Notes under the pieces: model-generated
The model's database searches: none
What the model was told of the DNA's origin: nothing
The model's input: only the letters and a program-made list of their open reading frames with translations
Shown here: one piece after another, positions 47,441-57,568 of the stretch
How the letters are laid out: every line of letters begins with the position of its first letter
Position numbering within the stretch: the first letter of the stretch is position 1
Program-made: the position numbers and the translations under genes
From: Spartinivicinus ruber
GTDB lineage: Bacteria; Pseudomonadota; Gammaproteobacteria; Pseudomonadales; Zooshikellaceae
Reading direction: 5' to 3'
Assembly (NCBI RefSeq): GCF_011009015.1
Contig: NZ_CP048878.1
Coordinates: 671,501-735,500, forward strand
DNA: 64,000 nucleotides

Positions 47441-48169
47441 CTATGGGCTCCAATAAATTGTCAACGGCAGATGGCTGCGCAAAAATGCCCTGATTGGCAT
47501 ATCTTCTATGGGCCCATCCTCACAGGCTGTTTGTAAGGTGTTTAGTTTTTCTGTACCGCAAAGGTGTAAAATAAGTTGTTTGGCCTGTTTCAACGAAGCA
47601 AAGGTTAAGCTCATTCGTTCATGAGGGGCATGCATTGGGGTGATAGCAAGGCAGTGATTGGGGTTGTTTGGATCCAACCCTTCTGCTAAACGAGATGACT
47701 CTGGAAATAATGAAGCTGTATGCCCGTCATTACCCATCCCTAATACCACAACATCAAATGGATAGGGCAATTTCCCCAATAGGTTGTTGCACTCAGTTTC
47801 ACCGGCGGTGGCTAAGTCATGATGTGTTTTTAAACCAGTAAAGTTGGCATTAGCTGCATGGTTTTGTAATAAGTATTGGTGAATTAAACGTTCGTTGCTA
47901 GATTCGTCGCTGGGACTTACCCAGCGCTCGTCGGCTAGAGTAATGTAAACTTTATCCCATGCTATGTTTGCATTGGCTAACTGCTTAAATAGGGGTATTG
48001 GGGTACGCCCACCTGATAATACCAGGGTTGCTTTGCCTTTATCTGCAATAGCTTCTGTTAATTGCTTGGTAATATGCTCAGCTAAAGCAGTGGTTAGCTG
48101 GTCAGCGTTATCAAAATTAACAAGCTTATTATTCAATAGCGCTTCTATTTGATTAAGCTGAGTCTTCAT
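47441..48169 (-). CDS. pgl: 6-phosphogluconolactonase, DevB type
   Basis: 242 residues. It hydrolyses 6-phosphogluconolactone made by Zwf. [13 protein letters not shown] near the N-terminus, [10 protein letters not shown], and [16 protein letters not shown] with active-site His. Start 48169 has GGAG eight bases upstream and overlaps the zwf end by 17 bp. A 5-residue longer form from 48184 is possible. Confidence 0.93.
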   Translation of the reverse strand: MKTQLNQIEALLNNKLVNFDNADQLTTALAEHITKQLTEAIADKGKATLVLSGGRTPIPLFKQLANANIAWDKVYITLADERWVSPSDESSNERLIHQYLLQNHAANANFTGLKTHHDLATAGETECNNLLGKLPYPFDVVVLGMGNDGHTASLFPESSRLAEGLDPNNPNHCLAITPMHAPHERMSLTFASLKQAKQLILHLCGTEKLNTLQTACEDGPIEDMPIRAFLRSHLPLTIYWSP

Positions 48170-49631
48170 ACCAGGATCTCCCATCTCGAGTAATCATTGC
48201 AATTGAAGAAACCGGCCCCCAGGAGCCTGCAGGATATTTTTGTGGGCGGGTGTTTTGGTCTTCCCAGCCCTGAATAATTCGGTCGCACCAACGCCAGGCA
48301 TATTCCACTTCATCGCGTCGTACAAACAGATACTGGTTGCCTTTCATTAGCTCTAACAATAAACGCTCATATGCATCGGGTATACGGTCAGTGTGGAATG
48401 TATCAGAAAAGCTCAGTTGTAAAGGACCTGCTCGTAACCGCATGCCTTTATCCAGGCCCTGGTCTTTAGTCATTACCTGTAGAGAAATTCCTTCATCAGG
48501 CTGCAGTCGGATAATTAATTTATTGCTAGCAATGCTTCGCTGTTCAGGGGCAAAAATATAATGCGGTTGCTGCTTAAAGTGGATAATGATTTGAGATAGT
48601 TTTTCTGGCATCCGTTTACCGGTTCTTAGGTAAAACGGCACATTGGCCCAGCGCCAGTTGTTGATCATTACTTTCAGTGAAACAAAGGACTCAGTACTGC
48701 TACTAGGTTTGGCATTTTCCTCTTCCAGGTAGCCTGGTACTGGTTTGCCATCAATAGTGCCAGCACTATACTGACCACGTACTACATGTGTCGTTAGTAA
48801 TTCTGGCGTAATAGGCTGTAGCGCTTTGAGCACTTTTACTTTTTCATCGCGAATACTGTCAGCAGACAAATCACTGGGCGGATCCATGGCAATTAAACAA
48901 AGTAATTGCAATAGATGGTTTTGCACCATATCGCGTAGTTGACCTGCTTTGTCAAAATAACCCCAACGGCCTTCGATGCCTACTTTTTCCGCTACTGTTA
49001 TTTCTATATGGTCAATATGCTTTAAGTCCCATTGAGAACCAAATAAATTGTTGGCAAACCTCAAAGCAATGAGGTTCTGAACAGTCTCTTTACCTAAATA
49101 ATGGTCAATACGATAAATTTGGCACTCGTGGAAATACTTAGCTACCTGGTCGTTGATTTTACAGGAGGACTCTAGATCATAGCCAATGGGTTTTTCTAAC
49201 ACCACACGTGTTTCGTTGTCTATTAGCTGGTGTTTAGACAGGTTTTCACAGATAGGGCCATAAACAGAAGCTGGAGTAGCAAAATAGCATATTAAACGGT
49301 GATCAACCTCTGCGCGGCTGGCAACCAGTTGGTCGTAACCTTCCTCGGTGGCAAAGTCCAGTTTGATATACTGAAGGCGGTTACTGAACCGTTGCAGTGT
49401 TTCGTTATCCAGCTCATCAGCAGCAATATACTTTTTCAGGTGCTCTACAACGCTGGCTTTAAAGCCAGGCTGGTCAATGTTGTCACGGGCTAAACCTATA
49501 ACTCGAGTTTCTGGTGCCAGCAAACCGGCTTTATCCAACTGAAATAAAGAAGGAAAGAGCTTACGGAGCGCCAGATCCCCTTGGGCACCAAATATGGCTA
49601 AGTCACACACTTTGTCTTGTTTGGAGTTCAT
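48153..49631 (-). CDS. zwf: Glucose-6-phosphate 1-dehydrogenase
   Basis: 492 residues. NADP-binding start [16 protein letters not shown], active-site signature [13 protein letters not shown] near residue 175, and C-terminal ending YPAGSWGP. It oxidises glucose-6-phosphate as first gene of zwf-pgl-eda. It is divergent from hexR across about 350 bp, as in Pseudomonas. Confidence 0.95.
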   Translation of the reverse strand: MNSKQDKVCDLAIFGAQGDLALRKLFPSLFQLDKAGLLAPETRVIGLARDNIDQPGFKASVVEHLKKYIAADELDNETLQRFSNRLQYIKLDFATEEGYDQLVASRAEVDHRLICYFATPASVYGPICENLSKHQLIDNETRVVLEKPIGYDLESSCKINDQVAKYFHECQIYRIDHYLGKETVQNLIALRFANNLFGSQWDLKHIDHIEITVAEKVGIEGRWGYFDKAGQLRDMVQNHLLQLLCLIAMDPPSDLSADSIRDEKVKVLKALQPITPELLTTHVVRGQYSAGTIDGKPVPGYLEEENAKPSSSTESFVSLKVMINNWRWANVPFYLRTGKRMPEKLSQIIIHFKQQPHYIFAPEQRSIASNKLIIRLQPDEGISLQVMTKDQGLDKGMRLRAGPLQLSFSDTFHTDRIPDAYERLLLELMKGNQYLFVRRDEVEYAWRWCDRIIQGWEDQNTRPQKYPAGSWGPVSSIAMITRDGRSWYEDSA

Positions 49632-49983
49632 ACTGATAACCAGCTTTCATACAAATGATCTATTTGTAGTTATCTAATTACTTTTTTAGCCTGATGATAG
49701 GGGTAAAACCTTGATATTGCAATTTAGTTTGTTAAATTTACTACATATCGCTAGAGTAAGTAGTATGCTGCTATAAGTTTTGATCATTTAAATACTGGTA
49801 GGGTCAGGTAAGCCAAGTTATGATAAGCCGCATTTTTAAGTTCAAGTATAGCCAGCAAAGTGCTTGCAACCTAAGTCACTGCATACTTTTAGGTGCTTGC
49901 AGGCGGGATAATAGCAATACTTGGCAAAATACTATTGGCTACAATATGCCCCTTCGTCACTTAACCGGTCATCTGATTGCTTT
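49632..49983. promoter_or_regulatory. Divergent zwf/hexR control region
   Basis: It contains TGTTAAATTTACTACA (near 49730-49745), whose complement TGTAGTAAATTTAACA is close to the TGTA...TACA form of HexR operators. A TTGTAGTTATCTAATTAC segment lies nearer zwf (near 49664-49681). Autoregulation by HexR here is expected from Pseudomonas. The exact sites are inference. Confidence 0.45.
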
Positions 49984-50844
49984 ATGACTCGATCTATAAA
50001 TTTAATCGAGCGTATTAAAACCAGTTTAGATACGCTAAACCGCTCAGAACGCAAAGTAGCGGATGTCATTTTAAAAGACCCACAATCCGCTACGCGTTAC
50101 AGTATTGCTGCATTGGCTCAGGAGGCAGGAGTTAGTGAGCCGACAGTTAATCGCTTTTGCCGTAGCTTTGATGCTAAGGGCTACCCTGACTTTAAGCTGC
50201 AACTGGCTCAAAGTTTGGCTAGTGGTACCCCTTACGTTAGTCGTAATGTGGAGCAAGATGACTCTGCTCAGGAATACACTGATAAAATCTTTTCTTTTAG
50301 TATTGCCAGCTTAGATTCTGCCAGGCAAAGCATTGATGCTAACGAAATTACCAAAGCAGTTGACTACCTAATCCAGGCAAAACAAATTAGCTTTTTTGGA
50401 GTAGGGGCATCAGGCCCAGTGGCAATGGATGCTCAACACAAGTTTTTCCGATTTAATATTCCCGTAATGGCTTATGATGACTTTTTAATGCAAAGAATGG
50501 TCGCTTCTGTAGCCCGAACAGGCGATGTTATTGTCATTATTTCCTACACTGGCCGCACCCGGGAATTAGTGGAAGTTGCCAAAATGGGGCGTGAAGCTGG
50601 CGCCACGGTTATTGGTATTACTGCACCTAATTCTTATTTAGCAGATGAATGCACTTTAACAATTGGTGTAACGACACAGGAAGATACTGACGTTTATATG
50701 CCGATGGCTTCGCGCATGGTGCACTTAACAGTGTTAGATGTCTTGGCAACAGGAGTCACTTTGAAAAGAGGGGTTGATTTTCAAAAGCACTTGAAAGCAA
50801 TAAAAGATAGTCTGAAAGCGAGCAGAATGCCGATAAAGGAATAA
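49984..50844 (+). CDS. hexR: HexR, RpiR-family regulator of glucose metabolism
   Basis: 286 residues. N-terminal RpiR helix-turn-helix (residues 1-77; [23 protein letters not shown]) and SIS sugar-phosphate-binding domain (about 120-255; [35 protein letters not shown]). HexR represses zwf, edd and gap operons and releases DNA when KDPG binds. The start at 49984 fits known HexR N-termini. A TTG start 63 bp earlier would add unrelated residues. Confidence 0.94.
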   Translation: MTRSINLIERIKTSLDTLNRSERKVADVILKDPQSATRYSIAALAQEAGVSEPTVNRFCRSFDAKGYPDFKLQLAQSLASGTPYVSRNVEQDDSAQEYTDKIFSFSIASLDSARQSIDANEITKAVDYLIQAKQISFFGVGASGPVAMDAQHKFFRFNIPVMAYDDFLMQRMVASVARTGDVIVIISYTGRTRELVEVAKMGREAGATVIGITAPNSYLADECTLTIGVTTQEDTDVYMPMASRMVHLTVLDVLATGVTLKRGVDFQKHLKAIKDSLKASRMPIKE

Positions 50845-50880
50845 TTGAGTTGTGTGGCTCAAAACTCAACTTTATTTTTC
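50845..50880 (+). terminator. Intrinsic terminator of hexR
   Basis: TTGAGTT and AACTCAA arms (50845-50851 and 50863-50869) are followed by CTTTATTTTTC. They lie right after the hexR stop codon. Confidence 0.8.
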
Positions 50881-51086
50881 ATCTTCTACACAAAGAACGC
50901 CTACCTGAAAAACGATTTTGCTTTTAGTTTTACTATTAAAGCAGCCGATAGATGGAGTTTATCGGTTGCTTTCAAAACACACAGTTTAACTGAGTGAACT
51001 ACACTGCTGTTAATCAGATAATCAATAAGTCGCCTCAAAAGGATTGGGCTGCAAGCATGATGCTGTTCGCTATAAGAGGTAACTAA

Positions 51087-52535
51087 ATGGCAGAACCTTT
51101 GAACTGTAAGTACCATGCTAATGAGCCTGCTGTATGGCGGTGTGGTAAATGTAAGCGTTTATATTGTGGTGATTGCGTACCAATTCCTCCTGAACACTAT
51201 CCTATGACGAAATGCTATATATGCAGCTCTTCATTAGATTATTTAGGTGGCACCAAGAGCACTGATCCTTTTTGGATGAAAGTGCCTTACTTTCTAAAAT
51301 ATGGCCTTGATTGGAACATTATCATTTTTATTGTTGTGATGGCCTTGATTTCAGCAATGATCAGTAGTGTCCAGTCAGTAGTTATATCATTTGTTCTCAG
51401 AGTAATTTGGTTTTCAGTATATTTTAAATACACTTTTCAGGTTATTTCTGAAATCAGTGAAGGTAACTTGGAGCCACCACCACTCGAAGACGTATTTAGT
51501 GGTCGAGGTTTTTTGTTATTCCTTAGAATGCTGGGTGTTGCTTTAGTTTTTATCGGTATAGGTTTTTTTATTTTACTTACTTTAAAGTATTTTGTGTTGC
51601 TATATGCTTTTATTGTCGCACTGGCTTGGCCAGCCATTATTATGATAATGGCAAAAGAGCATAATGTAGGTGAGGCTATTAGCCCTGGTAGAATATTTGA
51701 GATGATTAAAACGCTAGGTGGGGACTATATAAATTTGCTAATATTTTTTGCAGTGCTGAATGTGCTACCTATTATGGCATCTGTTTATTTAGGTGGAGAA
51801 AGTGAAGGGGCTAGCTCTACAATTTTATTAACAATTATAGGATTATTATTTTTTGCACTTATTTCTGAATATACTGTATTTGTTTTCCATGCCATGATGG
51901 GTTACTGCCTCTATCGTCACCAGGAAGATCTTGGCTATGATGCTAACTACGATGACGACTACTATGCTGATGAGGCAACCTATATAAGAATTGCTTCGAT
52001 GGCGGAATGTACGGTTTTAGAAAAAGAAAAGCGCTATGAAGAAGCTGTTAGCCGCCTTCGCTCGGTGTTAGAAAAGAATCCTGAAGTATTGGATTTAAAC
52101 CTCAAATATCATAACTTATTGCTTTTAACTAAAGAGCAGGACCGGTTAGTCAGACATGGCCAACATTTGATCCAGTTATTAATAAATGCTAAGAATCAAC
52201 GTCAAGCTGCCCAAGTATATTGCAATGTCATTAATCAGGCCTCAGATTTTACCCTGCCAACAGCTGAGTTAAGAAACAGCGTTGCTCAAGGGCTTTATAG
52301 TATAGGAAAACACAAAGAAACAGTGCAACTTGTAAAAGATATGCACAAGCAGTTTCCAGGGTCTTATGAAATACCTCAAGCCTATTTATTGGCTGCAAAA
52401 GCATTGTGTGAAGGCCTATCCCAGGATCAGTTAGCTTTGAAATATCTGGATTTTATAGAAGGAAAGTTCCCTAATTCGCCAGTTGTTAAAGAAGCTAAAG
52501 AATATAGAGAAGTTATAAGTAGAATGAAACATTAG
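51087..52535 (+). CDS. Zinc-finger / membrane / TPR-repeat protein
   Basis: 482 residues with three parts. Residues 5-46 contain a B-box-like zinc finger (CKYH, CGKCKRLYCGDC, CYIC). Residues about 75-285 hold five or six membrane segments of the Yip1/DUF4013 kind. An acidic linker (DANYDDDYYAD) leads to TPR-like helices from 300 to the end (EKRYEEAVSRLRSVLEKNP). Proteins of this build occur in Pseudomonas-like bacteria without known role. It stands alone. Confidence 0.75.
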   Translation: MAEPLNCKYHANEPAVWRCGKCKRLYCGDCVPIPPEHYPMTKCYICSSSLDYLGGTKSTDPFWMKVPYFLKYGLDWNIIIFIVVMALISAMISSVQSVVISFVLRVIWFSVYFKYTFQVISEISEGNLEPPPLEDVFSGRGFLLFLRMLGVALVFIGIGFFILLTLKYFVLLYAFIVALAWPAIIMIMAKEHNVGEAISPGRIFEMIKTLGGDYINLLIFFAVLNVLPIMASVYLGGESEGASSTILLTIIGLLFFALISEYTVFVFHAMMGYCLYRHQEDLGYDANYDDDYYADEATYIRIASMAECTVLEKEKRYEEAVSRLRSVLEKNPEVLDLNLKYHNLLLLTKEQDRLVRHGQHLIQLLINAKNQRQAAQVYCNVINQASDFTLPTAELRNSVAQGLYSIGKHKETVQLVKDMHKQFPGSYEIPQAYLLAAKALCEGLSQDQLALKYLDFIEGKFPNSPVVKEAKEYREVISRMKH

Positions 52536-52594
52536 TAGTATTTCACCTACTAGAAGTCTTGATATAACAGTTCTAAGAAATTTCGAATTATATT

Positions 52595-53053
52595 TTATTG
52601 TGAATTATCTATAGAGCAAATAAGGTGAATTTCATCTCGTAGTTGGCTTTCGGTAAACTCTTTATAACCATCCATGTGCCAGGGCTTTACATAATATGCT
52701 TTAGCACCATAAGAAAAACACTTCTCTTTGTCTGCAGGGTTTTCGGAACCTGACAGAATAATTATATTGACAACCGTGTTTTTTTTATTTTTCTGCAGAT
52801 TTTCAAGAATCTCTTGTCCTGTCATTTTTGGTAGGTTTAAATCCAATATAACTAAATTATTTGTAAGTAATCTGTCATCAACTATTTCCGAGTCTAGAAA
52901 TTCATAGGCTGACATACCATCATCAAAGTGAACAATTTCTTCCACGTTGAGTTTAGCGTTACGGATAAAGTACTTTAAAATCAGTGCATCTTCCTCACAG
53001 TCTTCTATAAGGATTATCCTGCACTTTTTATTGGTTTGGCCACGGGTATTCAT
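52595..53053 (-). CDS. Stand-alone response-regulator receiver protein
   Basis: 152 residues, a receiver domain only. CRIILIEDCEEDALILKYFI, phospho-acceptor in LVILDLNLPKMTGQEIL and Lys in YYVKPWHMDGYKEF match the Rcp1-like type that pairs with phytochrome/GAF kinases. ATG at 53053 overlaps the kinase stop (ATGA) and has AAGGAA upstream. The kinase before it is disrupted, so its phosphate source is uncertain. Confidence 0.85.
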   Translation of the reverse strand: MNTRGQTNKKCRIILIEDCEEDALILKYFIRNAKLNVEEIVHFDDGMSAYEFLDSEIVDDRLLTNNLVILDLNLPKMTGQEILENLQKNKKNTVVNIIILSGSENPADKEKCFSYGAKAYYVKPWHMDGYKEFTESQLRDEIHLICSIDNSQ

Positions 53054-54319
53054 GTGACATTCCTTGGTAAGGTAAAGTAAATGCAACTGCCTTTATCTGG
53101 TTGTGATTTGATCCATATAGAACCGCCTATTGATTCAATAGATTTTTTACAAAATGCTAAACCAACACCACTACCTACATAGTCTGCACGTGTATTAAGC
53201 TTATTGAAAAATTCAAATACCTTATTATAGTGCTGGGAATCAATACCTATACCATTATCACAAATAGTAATTTGCCAAAATGCACCTTCTAAACTTGCTT
53301 TAATCTCTATTCTAGGATTACTATCATCTTTATGAAATTTTATTGCATTAGAAATGATGTTTTGGAAAACTCGATATAATAAAACAGGGTCAGACCAAAC
53401 AGTAGGTAGCTGATCGTAATACACTTTGGTGTTTTTTTCTGCAATGGTTTGCTCATATATCTTAAGCGTGTCTTGTACTAAATTAGTTAAATCGACAGCT
53501 CGCAATGAAGGGATATGATTTTCTACTAATGAAATTTCTAGCAAATCAGCTACCAATTGGTAGGCTTGCTTGGCTGAGTCTTTAATTTTTTCTATATATA
53601 CTTTGAGAGGTAGCTCTTGTATTGAATTTTTTTGAAGGGTAAGAGAACCTTGTGTCTCACCTATCAGTAACTAACCTTCTAATAGTGAAGATAACATACT
53701 GATTCCACGGAGGGGCTCTTTAAGATCATGAGATGCCATCCAGGTAAGCCGGCTTAATTGATGATTTGCTGATTCTAACTCTGTCAAGCGATTTTCTAGC
53801 TGCTAAATCATTTATGACTATTGATGTGGCATCAGCGACGGCCTGTAAAGCATCCAATTCTTTAGCTGTTGGCGTATAACTTTTGGCCCAGTAAGTACCG
53901 ATTGCTCCTATAGGATCTTTTTTACGAATTGGAGTCATTGCTAAGCTATGTATGAAGGTCGGTTTATACACATCATGGGGAATACGACTATCTTTGTATA
54001 TATCTGAAATACATAACTGTTCCTTATGCAGCATGCTCCAGCCACTAATACATGCCCTTAAAGGGAATCGCATTCCTTTCCATAGTGGGCTGATAGCATC
54101 TTCATCGGCATAATAACATTGCTCATTCTCTCGAAGTACAAAAGTTGCTCCATCTGCATTTACTAATTTTCTTGCAACTGTTCTAACTATTTTCATGACA
54201 TCTTCTAGGCTGTGGGCCAAAGACAGTTGTTGAACAACTTGAACTAATGTAGATGATGTAGAATCAAGGCTGGGGTAAATAGAAGGAATTTGGCTTTCTT
54301 GCTCTCTTAAGCTTTCCAT
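53050..54319 (-). pseudogene. GAF sensor histidine kinase, frameshifted with stop
   Basis: The first part (54319 to about 53803) encodes a GAF domain (residues about 30-175). A one-base frame change at GCAGCTAGAAAA then moves reading into the frame giving LENRLTELESANHQLSRL and WMASHDLKEPLRGIS, the HisKA box. An in-frame TAG at 53671-53673 interrupts again. After it the frame continues to the HATPase domain (NAIKFHKDD, DNGIGID, GSGVGLAFCKK) ending at 53050. Two independent lesions make it a pseudogene, unless the C-terminal part restarts at 53556. Confidence 0.8.
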
Positions 54320-54451
54320 GCTTTATTCTCATTTATACTTTATATATCTATTGGCTGGAGTATATCTTAAGCATGTTAAATAAGATAACAAAAAACTGTC
54401 TTATTAATTACAGTTTGGCTTATTATAAAACTCACTCAGGTTATTTTAATA

Positions 54452-55861
54452 CTGAAGTTTCACCATTCCAGTAACAAAAAAGCCCCTTTTTTGATATGTT
54501 AGTTTTCGCCAAAAAACAACACCCAAAAAAGAGGCTTCAGTGCAAAGTTTAATCGATCTTCTTAAGGAATTGCAAACTCAAATTAAGCAAAATGGAGAAA
54601 GAAAGGCACTATTTGTTTATACTTTGATCGCCATTATGCTACCAGTAATAGGTTCCAGAGCTTCACATATCTACCGAGCAATAACAAAGCTCTTTAAATA
54701 TAACGTCACCCTCCGTCGATTCTATGGATTTATGGCTTCTCCTAAGTTAGCTTGGGATAAATTATGGCCAATTGTCTGGCAAAAAATATTACCCTTAAAT
54801 CAGACAGAAGGACCTATTCTGCTTGCCACAGATGATTCTATGTTGCCTAAAACTGGAAGAAACATATTTGCTTGTGGCAAACACTTTGATCATGCAGCTA
54901 AACAAAATCAGTCGCGTTATATCTGGGGGCAAAATATTGTCAAACTGAGCTGCTTAAAAAATATTCACGGTCGTTGGGCTAGTTTACCTCTAAACTTTCG
55001 TTTTTATCAGCTGAATAAAGATGTCGCTAAAAAAGACTTTCAAACACGGATTGATCAAGCAATTACCATGATATTACGTGTAGTTAAAGTATGTGGCCAT
55101 CGCTCAGTATTGTTAGTCTGTGATAACTGGTTTGGTAACGGGTCATTATATTTGCCTTTGAAAAAAGCACTTGGCGAACAGTTTCATCTCCTCTCTCGAT
55201 TGCGTTCGAATAGTGTCTTATATGATCAGCCTACTCAACCCAAGAAAAGAAAAAGAGGAGCGCCTAGAAAGTACGGCAAGCGTCGTGGCAATGTAGCAAC
55301 TCTGGCAAGGCGACATAAAAGAAATGCAACAACGTATCAGGTTAAGCTCTACGGTAAGACCCGCGCGGTACAGGCTTATACTGAGCTAGTGATGAGTCAA
55401 TCGTTAAAAACACAGATTAGAGTCGTGTGGATTTATTCCGGACGAGCTTCTTGGGTTGCTCTCTACTCAACAGATACCTCTTTAACGGTGACTCAAATAA
55501 TTGAATGGTACGGTGCACGCTGGAAGATTGAAGCTGGGTTTAAAGAGTTAAAACAGGAATTAGGGAGCTTATCTTGTCAGGCTAGAACAGAGCATGCCGT
55601 GACGAACCATCTCCATTTTTGTATGATGGCCATGTCATTGCTTTGGTTTTATGTGGCACAACAGTCTAGTAAACCTACTCGTCGCCACTCTGTTGCAAAC
55701 CGGAGCTCTTTCGCTTTTTCTGATATCCGCCGTCTCTTTGCGGAAGAAACTGAACAGGAAAAATTCAGCAAGGGTTTGGGGATATTTACCAAAACCCATA
55801 ATAATAATTTAATTAGTACTATGCTTCAGTTAGTGGCTTAAATGTTTTGGTGAAACTTTAG
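54452..55861 (+). mobile_element. IS4-type insertion sequence, 1410 bp
   Basis: Terminal repeats are CTGAAGTTTCACCA and CTAAAGTTTCACCA (inverted at the right). A perfect 8-bp duplication TTTTAATA flanks it (54444-54451 and 55862-55869). One transposase gene spans it. The intact ends indicate a complete and recent copy. Confidence 0.9.
54540..55841 (+). CDS. IS4-superfamily DDE transposase
   Basis: 433 residues. First Asp in LLATDDSMLPKTGRN, second in VLLVCDNWFGNGS, and the Glu-containing IIEWYGARWKIEAGFKELKQELG, the YREK-like box of this superfamily. A basic linker (PKKRKRGAPRKYGKRRG) lies in the middle. The full-length reading frame fits within the terminal repeats. The subfamily is uncertain. 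Confidence 0.88.
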   Translation: MQSLIDLLKELQTQIKQNGERKALFVYTLIAIMLPVIGSRASHIYRAITKLFKYNVTLRRFYGFMASPKLAWDKLWPIVWQKILPLNQTEGPILLATDDSMLPKTGRNIFACGKHFDHAAKQNQSRYIWGQNIVKLSCLKNIHGRWASLPLNFRFYQLNKDVAKKDFQTRIDQAITMILRVVKVCGHRSVLLVCDNWFGNGSLYLPLKKALGEQFHLLSRLRSNSVLYDQPTQPKKRKRGAPRKYGKRRGNVATLARRHKRNATTYQVKLYGKTRAVQAYTELVMSQSLKTQIRVVWIYSGRASWVALYSTDTSLTVTQIIEWYGARWKIEAGFKELKQELGSLSCQARTEHAVTNHLHFCMMAMSLLWFYVAQQSSKPTRRHSVANRSSFAFSDIRRLFAEETEQEKFSKGLGIFTKTHNNNLISTMLQLVA

Positions 55862-55981
55862 TTTTAATATATTTGTAAGTGTAGCAGAATTAATAAGTTG
55901 AAGGTATGTTGAATTTTAAACACTAAATAAAAACGCTTATTACTATTAATTATTTTAGTTTTTCTTTCTTTTGACTGTCAC

Positions 55982-57018
55982 AAAAGCCTTCCTAATTATC
56001 ACTATACCTAAGCCATTAACTGCTGTATATTTGAACAGCATGGAAACTTAATTGAGAAGGTATAAATAATGGCTATCAACAAAGTTCAATTTCAAAAAGG
56101 CCTGAGTTTAAACGAGTTTCTCAAACAATATGGTACAGAAGAACAATGCTTTAATACCTTATACAAATTGCGATGGCCAGAAGGTTTTCAGTGCCCCAAT
56201 TGTGGATACGACAAATGCTGTCAACTCACTACTAGAAAGCTTCAGCAGTGCTATAAATGTCACCAGCAAACATCTGTAACTGCAGGTACTATCTTTGAAT
56301 CAACCAAATTACCATTAAAGACTTGGTTCCAAGGGATGTATTTGATCTCCCAAGACAAAAAAGGTATATCAGCCATAGAATTACATCGCCATTTAGGTAT
56401 TTCCTATCAAGCTGCCTGGAGAATGAAACATAAGCTCATGAAAGTGATGCAAGAAAGAGAAGGCACCAAGCAATTGTCGGGTTTTATTGAAATTGATGAT
56501 GCCTATCTTGGTGGCGAGCGTACAGGTTGCAAAAGAGGTAGGGGAGCAGATGGGAAAATACCTTTTGTAGCAGCCGTAGAAACAACAAAACAAGGTCAAC
56601 CGACACGAATTAAACTGAGCATTTTAAAAGGGTTTAATAAAGAAGAGATAACGGCTTGGAGTAGGCAGAATTTGGCCAAGGGCAGTACCGTAATCTCCGA
56701 TGGACTGGCCTGTTTTAATGGTGTCATAGAAGCAGGTTGTCTTCATGATAAAATTGTATGCGGTGGTGGTCGTGCATCAGTAGAGGAACCTGAATTTTAT
56801 TGGGTTAACACCATCCTTGGAAACTTAAAAAGTGCTTTACGTAGTACTTATCATGCTATTCGGGCTAAATATGCACAACGTTATCTTGCTGAATTTCAGT
56901 ATCGATTTAATCGAAGATTTAGCTTAGTAGAATTTATTCCTAGGCTAGCATTTGTAGCACTGAGAACACCTCCACTACCAGGTCTTAGGTATGATGATAA
57001 TTAGGAAAGCCTTTGGGG
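55982..57018 (+). mobile_element. IS1595-type insertion sequence, boundaries approximate
   Basis: TTCCTAATTATCA (55989-56001) is repeated inverted at 56995-57007, with partial match extending outward (AAAAGCC against AAAGGCT). The right repeat covers the transposase stop codon. I could not find a convincing target duplication, so the outer limits are estimates. Confidence 0.65.
56069..57004 (+). CDS. IS1595-family (ISXO2-like) transposase
   Basis: 311 residues. An N-terminal zinc ribbon CPNCGYDKCC...CYKCHQQ is followed by a helix-turn-helix (KGISAIELHRHLGISYQAAWRMKHKL) and the ISXO2-like domain: EIDDAYLGGERTGCKRGRG, VISDGLACFNG and EFQYRFNRRF. The full-length frame suggests it could be active. 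It sits only about 110 bp after the previous IS. Confidence 0.9.
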   Translation: MAINKVQFQKGLSLNEFLKQYGTEEQCFNTLYKLRWPEGFQCPNCGYDKCCQLTTRKLQQCYKCHQQTSVTAGTIFESTKLPLKTWFQGMYLISQDKKGISAIELHRHLGISYQAAWRMKHKLMKVMQEREGTKQLSGFIEIDDAYLGGERTGCKRGRGADGKIPFVAAVETTKQGQPTRIKLSILKGFNKEEITAWSRQNLAKGSTVISDGLACFNGVIEAGCLHDKIVCGGGRASVEEPEFYWVNTILGNLKSALRSTYHAIRAKYAQRYLAEFQYRFNRRFSLVEFIPRLAFVALRTPPLPGLRYDDN

Positions 57019-57038
57019 TAGTGGTGCAAGCACCACTA
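57019..57038. terminator. GTGGTGC-type hairpin beyond IS1595
   Basis: TAGTGGTGC and GCACCACTA, a perfect 9-bp stem with a two-base loop, lies between the transposase and the convergent VOC gene. Same core as hairpins at 32006 and 37007. It may be the original terminator of the VOC gene. Confidence 0.55.
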
Positions 57039-57046
57039 TATGTTAA

Positions 57047-57460
57047 CTATTTCTCATAAACTTGCTTAAAGTCTTGAAAACCTTTGAATTCGATAGGGTT
57101 TCCTGCTGGATCAGAAAAAAACATTGTATATTGTTCTCCGGGTTTACCTTCAAAACGAATAGTAGGTGGAATAATAAAATCTATATTTGCTTGAGTTAAG
57201 CGGTTTGCAACTTTCTGCCATTCATTTAGCTCTAAAATCATTCCTATGTGAGGCATAGGAACTTGATGTTCACCTACAAAACCTGTCAGTGTGGTAGTGA
57301 ATGGGACGCCAAGATGCAATGATATTTGATGGTTAAAGAAGTTAAAATCAATCCAAGTTTCAGTGCTTCGGCCTTCTTTACAGCCTAATGTATTACCGTA
57401 AAAATCTCTAGCTTCAGATAAATCATTAACATGATAAGCAAAGTGAAAAATAGATTGCAT
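57047..57460 (-). CDS. VOC-family (glyoxalase/dioxygenase fold) protein
   Basis: 137 residues. FHFAYHVNDLSEARDFYGNTLGC and FFSDPAGNPIEFKGFQD are the paired beta-alpha-beta modules with His and Glu metal ligands. Homologues are often annotated as glyoxalase or bleomycin-resistance-like. It is divergent from a LysR regulator and may be its target. Confidence 0.85.
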   Translation of the reverse strand: MQSIFHFAYHVNDLSEARDFYGNTLGCKEGRSTETWIDFNFFNHQISLHLGVPFTTTLTGFVGEHQVPMPHIGMILELNEWQKVANRLTQANIDFIIPPTIRFEGKPGEQYTMFFSDPAGNPIEFKGFQDFKQVYEK

Positions 57461-57568
57461 AATTGTATTTCCTGAGTTTTTTACTATAAAATTAATCCTA
57501 ACTTATTCAGCAATAGTAGGAAACCATTTGTTAATGAAAGTTACTGTTGCTAATCGCTAGGAAAACTT

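Noticed and set aside
55979-57030. 8-bp target duplication for the IS1595-type element
   Set aside because: No convincing direct repeat was found outside the candidate inverted ends, so I did not assign one.
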